The position numbers and the translations under genes were made by a program. A DNA stretch of 20,734 nt, taken from the NCBI GenBank assembly GCA_049317525.1, contig JBMOIC010000033.1:1-20734 (forward strand). Direction: 5' to 3'. Shown in pieces: positions 14,930 to 20,734 of the stretch. The notes below the pieces were generated by a model that worked only from the letters and a program-made list of their open reading frames with translations, was not told the DNA's origin and did no database searches. The DNA comes from UBA961 sp049317525 (GTDB lineage: Bacteria; Bacteroidota; Ignavibacteria; Kapaibacteriales; UBA961). Numbering within the stretch: the first letter of the stretch is position 1; each line of letters opens with the position of its first letter.

Positions 14930-16300
14930 CTATATTCCTTTCCACATTTTTGAGCCTGTACATTGTTTACCAAAACTATTCTTAATGGTAATCAAACATT
15001 CAATATCAGTTTCAAGCAAGAATTCACTTGGAAAATCTATCGATGCAGAACACATCATTCCCTTAGAGCCACGATGTGAAATACTCATATTATCTTGATC
15101 AATTTCTACTTTTATAGATTTTTCTTTAGAGATAAAAGACACAGAAACAGTGCATTCTTTTTTAGGTAAATAATCGATATAATCAATTACAAGAACTCTA
15201 CTATTTTTTGACAAATCTCTATAAATTTCAGCCCCTTTAAATTCGGGTTGATCTTCTAATGATATTTTTTGAATTTCATTGCTGTTTTTAAGATGTTCTT
15301 CGTGTACTGATTGTAATTTTATCGTATGAGAAATTCTTTGTCTGCCCGGTTGAGACTGAAACCAAGGCAGTTCATTTATTGTTTGGCTTTTAGTACTTAC
15401 TACTCCATCGCCAGATTCGAATAATGATTCTATGCCAAAGCCAATAATGCCTAATACTCTACGCATTAATTCTTGAGCACCACTTTTATTAAACTGTGTT
15501 ATTTCTTTAGATACATCAACATCGCCAATAACACTAATATACTCCACATCTAAAGGATGTTCTTTTTTTCCAGATTGTTGTACAAACCATCCTCCATCCT
15601 CTGGTCTTCTTAAATCTCTAATAGCAGCAGAGTGAAATGGGACATCGCTTTCGGCATTTCTTAACAGCTCTAATCCTTGTTCTAAGAATGTTTTAGAGAA
15701 TAAGTCAGGATGATTTTCTAAAGCTTTTATCAAATTAGTTTTCCAATTCCAAACTTTAGCAAATGCAGAGCCCTGATGAGGCGAACCAATTGTAATCAAT
15801 CTTTGTACATGATGATCTAATAGATGTTTCGTAAGATAATGTCGGCCAGTTAGCCCTCCCATACTATAACCGATAAGAATTACTTTTTCAGCTCCAGTTT
15901 CTTTTTTTACAAATTGAATACATTGTTCTAATTCACGAACCCAAGCTTCTACAGAGTCAACCGGATTACTAAATTGAACAGTGAAAAAATCCATTTTCCC
16001 TTTTGGATTTTTATGCTGAATACTTATACCTTTTTTAGAAGGAGTTAATAAACCCGCATGGTATAAGCCTAAATCTTTTTCATAAAAACTGATAGCGTTT
16101 TTATTCCAAACGGCGGCTTTTTGTCCTAAACCATGCAGAAGAAGAATCGGATAAGGAATCTGCAAAGTAGGTGATGCTATCACTTCATGATATTCGGGTA
16201 AAAATGATGGTAATAAAACCCTTGAACTATTACAACCCAACAATAATGAAAAGAGGAATAGCTGTACCCAGTACAAAAATGAAAAGGATTTTTTACTCAT
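14930..16300 (-). CDS. Alpha/beta-hydrolase lipoprotein, triacylglycerol-lipase/PGAP1-like
   Basis: 456 residues. The lipoprotein signal ends in LLGC (Cys23), so the protein is probably anchored in a membrane facing the periplasm or outside. The oxyanion motif LLHGLG (54-59) and nucleophile elbow GYSMGG (144-149, Ser146) are clear, followed by TIGSPHQGS (170-178), usual in bacterial lipases and PGAP1-type hydrolases. Asp298 in 'SGDGVVS' and His333 or His336 in 'VHEEHLKN' complete a plausible triad. The last 110 residues look beta-rich and may form a separate domain. AAGG at 16305-16308 precedes the ATG. It heads the leftward gene string and lies 16 nt or more upstream of the HIT gene. The substrate (acylglycerol, ester or peptide-linked acyl group) cannot be told from sequence. 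Confidence 0.82.
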   Translation of the reverse strand: MSKKSFSFLYWVQLFLFSLLLGCNSSRVLLPSFLPEYHEVIASPTLQIPYPILLLHGLGQKAAVWNKNAISFYEKDLGLYHAGLLTPSKKGISIQHKNPKGKMDFFTVQFSNPVDSVEAWVRELEQCIQFVKKETGAEKVILIGYSMGGLTGRHYLTKHLLDHHVQRLITIGSPHQGSAFAKVWNWKTNLIKALENHPDLFSKTFLEQGLELLRNAESDVPFHSAAIRDLRRPEDGGWFVQQSGKKEHPLDVEYISVIGDVDVSKEITQFNKSGAQELMRRVLGIIGFGIESLFESGDGVVSTKSQTINELPWFQSQPGRQRISHTIKLQSVHEEHLKNSNEIQKISLEDQPEFKGAEIYRDLSKNSRVLVIDYIDYLPKKECTVSVSFISKEKSIKVEIDQDNMSISHRGSKGMMCSASIDFPSEFLLETDIECLITIKNSFGKQCTGSKMWKGI

Positions 16301-16632
16301 TATACCTTGTGCTCATATCAACATTGAATCTGTTTCATGATAAAAAGAAGGAACTTCTTGATATCATTACAAATTTACTATTTCATAATCAAATCTGTGT
16401 ATGTAGTGATAAAGAGATAATTTAATGTAATGATTGTGTGCAAAAGAGATTCCTTTTTTTCACTTCAAAATTCATGTATTTTGACATTAGATTATAGAGT
16501 ATTTATTATACTTTTCCATGTGGAGTATTCATTAGTACATTATCTTCATATAGAATAAATCTTCAAAGAGAGCAATCTGATGGAGAGGAAGACAGTATTC
16601 AAGAGAGTGTTTCTCCATCATTAAGCAATCGA
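16301..16632. other. Divergent intergenic region between lipase and HNH genes
   Basis: 332 bases between divergent genes. It holds the ribosome binding site of the lipase gene (16305-16308), a 6-bp perfect inverted repeat AAGAAG/CTTCTT with a 3-nt loop (16345-16359), a strong rightward promoter (16481-16509) and, beyond it, about 120 nt of HNH leader. A 14-codon ORF (16580-16624) begins with ATG in the leader and stops 8 nt before the HNH GTG. I see no tRNA or repeat array here. Confidence 0.7.
16481..16509 (+). promoter_or_regulatory. Sigma-70-type promoter for the HNH-permease pair
   Basis: TTGACA (16481-16486, perfect -35) and TATTAT (16504-16509, five of six matches to TATAAT) are separated by exactly 17 nt. 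Transcription would start near 16516, giving a leader of about 115 nt before the GTG at 16633. A housekeeping promoter of this form is unlike the TTTG/TAnnTTTG type of Bacteroidia. Confidence 0.65.
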
Positions 16633-17124
16633 GTGTTGGTATTAAATCAAAGTTATGAACCCATTACGGTTTGTAGTGCTAAAAAAGCATTTTTATTGAT
16701 TTATTTATCAAAAGCAGATTTAGTAGCCGAAAGACAAGGAAGAGTATTGAGATCAATAAATCAAACATTTCCTTATCCGAGTATTATAAGATTATGCTCT
16801 TATATCAAAGTACGATATAAAAGTATCGAGCTATCCAGAAGAAATATATTAAGAAGAGATAATCACCAATGTCAGTATTGCGGAAAAACAAATCCACCAT
16901 TAACATTAGATCATATCATACCAAAGTCTAGAGGTGGTTCTGAAACTTGGGATAATCTTATTACTGCATGTGTAAAATGTAATAATCGTAAAGGAAGTAG
17001 AACACCCGAAGAAGCGAATATGCCTTTACAAAAATTACCAAGAAAGCCCCATCATGTGGTTTTCTTGAAAAATTTTATGGGGAAAGTTGATGAAGCGTGG
17101 AAACCTTATTTATTTTTAGATTAA
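16633..17124 (+). CDS. HNH endonuclease
   Basis: 163 residues from a GTG start. An N-terminal domain ('VLNQSYEPITVCSAKKAFLL') typical of FCB and other HNH proteins leads to the zinc-binding HNH module: CQYC (80-83), LDHIIPKSRGG (92-102, catalytic His94), N108, and CVKCNNRKG (113-121). The two CxxC pairs would bind structural zinc. The natural role of these chromosomal HNH proteins is not settled. The start is odd: the frame stays open back to 16498 with protein-like codons but contains no ATG, GTG or TTG before 16633, and no Shine-Dalgarno sequence precedes it. A different, non-canonical start or a small 5' lesion is possible. It is followed after 14 nt by the permease gene. Confidence 0.85.
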   Translation: MLVLNQSYEPITVCSAKKAFLLIYLSKADLVAERQGRVLRSINQTFPYPSIIRLCSYIKVRYKSIELSRRNILRRDNHQCQYCGKTNPPLTLDHIIPKSRGGSETWDNLITACVKCNNRKGSRTPEEANMPLQKLPRKPHHVVFLKNFMGKVDEAWKPYLFLD

Positions 17125-17138
17125 AAAGTATAGTACCA

Positions 17139-18509
17139 ATGATTTTAGCTAGATATTTATTACGATTGCATATTGGGCCTTTCCTCTTTGGTACATTAAC
17201 AGTTTTGTTTTTGTTCCTTTTGCAATTTTTGATGAATAATCTTGATAAATTACTTGGTAAGGGTTTAGATAATGGCATAATCGTGCAAGTAATTCTATTA
17301 AGTTTGGCTTGGATGGTTGTATTGGCTGTACCGATGGGTGTTTTGTTTTCTACTTTAATGGCATTTGGAAGTATGAGTGCCGCGCAGGAATTAACGATTA
17401 TAAAGTCTGGGGGAAGAAGTTTATGGAGAATGATGGCCCCTCTTATCATGATTGGCTCTTTATTATTTTATGGAATGTATTGGTTTAATGATAAAATATT
17501 ACCAGAATCAAATCATCAGTTTAAAATCCTGATGCAAGATATACAGAGGAAAAAACCAACCTTTTCAATTGAGGCTGGACAATTTGTAACTCAATTAGAG
17601 GGGTATACAATCCTTGCAAGACATATTGATTCGGCAACCAGAACTCTTTATGGTGTAACTATTTATGATAATGGACAAAGCTCAAGACTCAATGTATTAT
17701 CGGCTGATACCGGAGCAATTGCATTTTCTGAAGATTTTAGCAAATTGAATGTTACTTTATTACATGGCGAAGTACATCAATTGCAAAAGGTAAAAAGAAC
17801 AGATTTTAGAGTCATGAGATTTTCCAAACATATAATTTCTATTCCTGCTAGGGATTTTTTATTCCAAAGATCAGATGAAGGTTTAAGTAGCAGAGGTGAT
17901 AGAGAAATGTCCATTCATGATATGCAATTAATTGTCTCTGATGCTTCGAACATATTACAAAAATCTCAATTCAAAACTCAGCAATTAATTAATGAACATT
18001 GTAAGGAATTGCTTGATACTAAGGTTAACACTACAGTGAAGGAACAGATAAAAATCAATCCTAAATTTGTAACTAAACCTAATCAAAAAGAAATTATTCG
18101 TAGGGCGATGAATAGATTAGCTGTACTCAGATCTCCTATTGAATCTGAACTTTATACTATTGCTGAACAACAAAAAAAGAAAAAAGCATATTTAGTAGAA
18201 ATCTATAAGAAATATTCAATTCCTTGTGCATGCCTTGTATTTGTGTTTATTGGTTGTCCGCTTGGGATGATGTCCAAACGTGGCAATTTTGGTATCAGCG
18301 CTGCTATTAGCTTATTATTTTATGTTGTGTTTTGGGCATGTTTAATTGGCGGAGAAAAATTAGCAGATAGAAATTTAATAAGCGCAGAATTGGGTGGGTG
18401 GTTTTGTATTTATGTTACAGGCTCAATTGGATTATTACTTACCTTTATGATGAATAATGAAATTAGCTTTAAAGACATAATACGTTCATTATTTAGGTTA
18501 AAAAAGTAA
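17139..18509 (+). CDS. LptF/LptG-family lipopolysaccharide export permease (YjgP/YjgQ)
   Basis: Inner-membrane permease subunit of the LptB2FG transporter that lifts lipopolysaccharide out of the membrane to the Lpt bridge. I start at the ATG 17139 (456 aa), because homologues begin near 'MILARYLLR'. The upstream in-frame ATG at 17097 lies inside the HNH gene and would add 14 residues. Topology fits the family: three membrane segments in the first 120 residues, a large periplasmic beta-jellyroll with a helical insertion (about 125-345), then three more segments. The motif 'SAAQELTIIKSGGRSLWR' follows the second segment and includes the coupling helix facing LptB. LptF and LptG cannot be told apart here; many FCB genomes have both at separate loci. 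It converges with recJ with 5 nt between stops. Confidence 0.88.
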   Translation: MILARYLLRLHIGPFLFGTLTVLFLFLLQFLMNNLDKLLGKGLDNGIIVQVILLSLAWMVVLAVPMGVLFSTLMAFGSMSAAQELTIIKSGGRSLWRMMAPLIMIGSLLFYGMYWFNDKILPESNHQFKILMQDIQRKKPTFSIEAGQFVTQLEGYTILARHIDSATRTLYGVTIYDNGQSSRLNVLSADTGAIAFSEDFSKLNVTLLHGEVHQLQKVKRTDFRVMRFSKHIISIPARDFLFQRSDEGLSSRGDREMSIHDMQLIVSDASNILQKSQFKTQQLINEHCKELLDTKVNTTVKEQIKINPKFVTKPNQKEIIRRAMNRLAVLRSPIESELYTIAEQQKKKKAYLVEIYKKYSIPCACLVFVFIGCPLGMMSKRGNFGISAAISLLFYVVFWACLIGGEKLADRNLISAELGGWFCIYVTGSIGLLLTFMMNNEISFKDIIRSLFRLKK

Positions 18510-18514
18510 CAATA

Positions 18515-20227
18515 TTAAGATAATTCAGGGCGAATATCTTTGATGGATATCTGTGGTGAGGAACTACCATTATATGTGTTTTCTTCTAAATTAAAGCAGA
18601 TGGAAAATGGTTTGCCATTTGTACAATGTTTTAATTTATGGCCTAGATTAAAGCCTATTGCATCAATTACAAAATTGGATTGTACTGTTCGAAGTTTTAA
18701 ATGATTGCCACCAACTATCTTAACACCATTAGCAGATTGTACATTCTTTGCATAAAACATTGGTTTAGTATTAGCATATCCATATGGTGCAAATCGTTTT
18801 AATACTTCAAAAAATCTAGGTGAAAGCTCATTTAATTGCAATTCTGCATCCACAACTATTTCTGGAATAAGCATTTCAGTTGAAACTTTGCTATGAGCAA
18901 TTTCATCTATAGCTTCCCTTAATGCTGGTATATTCTCTTCCTTAAGCGTTACGCCTGCTGCGTGCTTATGTCCACCAAATTCAATCAATAAATGCTCATT
19001 TTCTTTTAATGCATTATGAATATCAAAGTTTCTAATGCTTCTTGCAGATCCCTTAGCTGTGTTTTCTATTGAAGTAAGAAGTATGGTTGGTAAATTAAAT
19101 TTTTCTACTAATCGAGATGCTACTATTCCTATAACACCCGCATGCCAATTAGATTTATGAACTACTAAGGATCTACGATCTTTCTCTTTTAATAGTCTAT
19201 CGGCTTCCCGGGTTGCTTCTTCAAATGTAAATTCATCTAATATTCTTCTTTTACGATTGTCTCTTTCTAATTCTTGTGCAATGGAAAATGCAGTGTATTC
19301 ATCGGATGCAATCATCATTTCAACTGCTCTTCTTGCATCACCTAATCTTCCGGCAGCATTAATTCTTGGAGCAATACCGAAAACAATATTAGTAGTATTA
19401 AGTGCTCCTGGACGCATATCAGCACAATCTAAAAGCCCCAAAAAGCCTGGCCTAGGATTCGAATTAAATACTTCTAAGCCATAATGAACAAGAATTCTAT
19501 TTTCTCCAGTTAATGCAACTATATCGGCCGCTGAAGAAATTGCTACAAAATCTAAATATGTATATGCTAATTCTGGTTTATGAAGTTTTATCGAAATTGC
19601 TTGGATTAATTTAAAAGCAACTCCACAAGCAGATAAAGACTTGAATGGATATGTACAATGAGATTGAAGAGGATCTAAGATGGCAATCGCTTCAGGAAGA
19701 ATTTCAGCAGGTTCATGGTGATCACATATAATTGTGTCTATACCATTATCTTTTGCATATTGTACGGGTTCTACAGAAGTAATTCCACAATCAACTGCAA
19801 TTATTAATGTGGCATTACAATCTTTGGCCTTGTTTATGCTTTGTACAGATAATCCATATCCCCCGCCCAAGCGGTCAGGTACAAAATATTGCACACGAGC
19901 TCCCATCTCTTTTAAAAAAAGGAGAGTCATTGCTGTACTGGTGGTCCCATCTACATCATAATCACCATGAATCCAAATAAGTTCATCGTTCTTTATGGCT
20001 CTACATACTCTGTCTGAAGCAATATCCATTCCACTCATTAAGAAGGGATCGTGTATTTCTTCCAGATTAGGAGACAAAAAGCGATTCGCATCAGTTTGGT
20101 TTATCATACCTCTTGATGCAAGAACTTTGGCTAAGCTTATTGGTACATTTAGTGTTTGTGCAAGTGTTTTAGAGTAACCATCATCAGTATTATCTCGGAT
20201 AATCCAACGGTATTCCAAGGGAAACAT
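18515..20227 (-). CDS. recJ: Single-stranded-DNA-specific exonuclease RecJ
   Basis: 5'-3' ssDNA exonuclease acting in recombination repair (RecFOR pathway), mismatch and base-excision repair. The 570 residues match typical length. DHH-family metal motifs are in order: GDYDVDG (88-94), VDCG (145-148), CDHH (168-171) and the Asp235 region (SSAADIVALTGENR, 231-244). They are followed by INAAGRLGDARRAVE (289-303), the DHHA1 signature WHAGVIGIVASR (361-372) and GGHKHAAG (418-425), and an OB fold at the C-terminus. No key residue is missing. It is divergent from rsgA across 113 nt. Confidence 0.96.
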   Translation of the reverse strand: MFPLEYRWIIRDNTDDGYSKTLAQTLNVPISLAKVLASRGMINQTDANRFLSPNLEEIHDPFLMSGMDIASDRVCRAIKNDELIWIHGDYDVDGTTSTAMTLLFLKEMGARVQYFVPDRLGGGYGLSVQSINKAKDCNATLIIAVDCGITSVEPVQYAKDNGIDTIICDHHEPAEILPEAIAILDPLQSHCTYPFKSLSACGVAFKLIQAISIKLHKPELAYTYLDFVAISSAADIVALTGENRILVHYGLEVFNSNPRPGFLGLLDCADMRPGALNTTNIVFGIAPRINAAGRLGDARRAVEMMIASDEYTAFSIAQELERDNRKRRILDEFTFEEATREADRLLKEKDRRSLVVHKSNWHAGVIGIVASRLVEKFNLPTILLTSIENTAKGSARSIRNFDIHNALKENEHLLIEFGGHKHAAGVTLKEENIPALREAIDEIAHSKVSTEMLIPEIVVDAELQLNELSPRFFEVLKRFAPYGYANTKPMFYAKNVQSANGVKIVGGNHLKLRTVQSNFVIDAIGFNLGHKLKHCTNGKPFSICFNLEENTYNGSSSPQISIKDIRPELS

Positions 20228-20340
20228 TCTTTTATTTTGAAAAACTGAGATAAAAATACAAAATTTTTATAATCTTACAAGCTATATGTGTAATAATTTT
20301 GACAGATTTGTGGATATAATCTGACACTAATGTAAAATTC

Positions 20341-20734
20341 ATGAAAAAAAAGAATGTCGAATTCGGGAAGAAAACTCGTGTAAAGCAGAGAAAACTATAC
20401 ACTGAAGAAGACAATTGGCTAGAGGAATTAGGTGTTTCTTCTAGTCAATTAGAATCTGTTTCTAAAAAATCTTCAACAAGAACTTTATTAAAAAAGACAG
20501 ATGATAGTGGAAAAGCTAAAGAGCTTGGAAGAGTTCTTGCCATGGGTGGAAGAAACTGGTATGTTCAACCTTTTGATTCAGATGAGATTATTGAGTGTAT
20601 GTCTGCAGGTACATTATCTTCTATGTATTCAGATAGTTCATTATTAGCAGTTGGAGATATAGTTGGATTTCAAAGAATTGAGCAAGAAAAAGATAGTTTA
20701 AAGGGATTAATTGTCCAAGTTGGTGAAAGAACTA
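20341..20734 (+). CDS. rsgA: Ribosome small-subunit-dependent GTPase RsgA, N-terminal part (cut by window edge)
   Basis: The open frame runs from the ATG at 20341 through the right edge with no stop (131 residues seen). RsgA is a circularly permuted GTPase that binds the 30S subunit and checks late assembly of the decoding centre, a job related to that of RsmA in this window. Visible is only the OB-fold domain: 'LGRVLAMGG', a Cys-Met-x-AGxL segment matching the usual C-x-x-RGxLR, LAVGDIV (102-108) and 'GLIVQVGERT', the usual run-up to the GTPase domain. About 60 mostly basic/acidic residues precede the OB fold, longer than in many homologues. The GTPase and zinc domains lie outside, so the call rests on the OB domain only. 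Confidence 0.75.
   Translation, partial: MKKKNVEFGKKTRVKQRKLYTEEDNWLEELGVSSSQLESVSKKSSTRTLLKKTDDSGKAKELGRVLAMGGRNWYVQPFDSDEIIECMSAGTLSSMYSDSSLLAVGDIVGFQRIEQEKDSLKGLIVQVGERT

Noticed and set aside
16171..16425. 84-codon rightward ORF overlapping the lipase 5' end
   Set aside because: Antisense to the signal-peptide codons of the lipase gene, low-complexity product, no recognisable domain.
20299..20320. TTGACA and TATAAT before rsgA as a sigma-70 promoter
   Set aside because: Both hexamers are perfect but only 10 nt apart, far from 16-18. The TATAAT (20315-20320) may be used with another -35, but I see no good one.
1..20734. CRISPR arrays, insertion sequences, tRNA/rRNA, prophage or toxin-antitoxin genes
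   Set aside because: Read for regularly spaced repeats, transposase or integrase motifs and RNA gene signatures; none seen. No clear composition shift suggests an island.

Overview
The window is AT-rich (roughly one third G+C by eye) bacterial chromosome, densely packed with housekeeping and cell-envelope genes. A GWxTD-domain protein, a SprE/PorW-like TPR lipoprotein, an HNH endonuclease of the type beginning near 'VLVLNQSYEP' and a Bacteroides-type tryptophanase point to the Bacteroidota/Chlorobiota (FCB) superphylum. Several genes have clear Shine-Dalgarno matches and one has a TTGACA/TATTAT promoter. Both are unusual for Bacteroidia, so the Chlorobiota/Ignavibacteria/Kapabacteria side is a reasonable but unproven guess. 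I saw no rRNA, tRNA, insertion sequence, prophage or CRISPR array.

Layout. At 32-68 lies the intrinsic terminator of a gene to the left of the window. Positions 180-2987 hold two tandem PLP beta-eliminating lyases: a tryptophanase, then a tyrosine phenol-lyase, each with the specificity residues expected for its substrate. A candidate 18-codon leader ORF ends in the start codon of the first. Convergent to them is a large uncharacterised protein (2984-4813) that I read as a divergent nitronate-monooxygenase-like FMN TIM barrel with a Cys-rich C-terminal extension. Upstream of it on the same strand is an FkbM-family methyltransferase. Divergent from that, 5877-10563 is a compact cluster: mnmA (tRNA 2-thiolation), a secreted GWxTD protein and a large TPR lipoprotein. 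The last two are joined by a TAATG overlap.

Positions 16300 down to 10568 form a long leftward gene string: lipase-like lipoprotein, HIT hydrolase, rsmA, PAP2/Aur1-like membrane phosphatase, a small exported KEQVKSG-repeat protein, a beta-barrel-like outer membrane protein and hypoxanthine phosphoribosyltransferase. From a divergent intergenic region (16301-16632) a rightward pair follows: HNH endonuclease and LptF/LptG-type permease. This pair converges on recJ. Divergent from recJ, the 5' part of rsgA runs off the right edge.

How the genes fit together. Most are unrelated core functions (ribosome maturation by rsmA and rsgA, tRNA modification, purine salvage, DNA repair) interleaved with envelope biogenesis (Lpt permease, PAP2, two lipoproteins, an outer membrane protein, the GWxTD protein). 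The accessory-looking part is the left 5.7 kb: amino-acid lyases releasing indole or phenol plus pyruvate and ammonia, the unknown TIM-barrel-like protein and a methyltransferase. The observations I consider most worth following up are that TIM-barrel-like protein, the paired tryptophanase/tyrosine phenol-lyase with its leader ORF, the repeat protein that overlaps its neighbour, the HNH gene that lacks a good start codon, and an isolated 14-bp GC-only palindrome inside the HIT gene.
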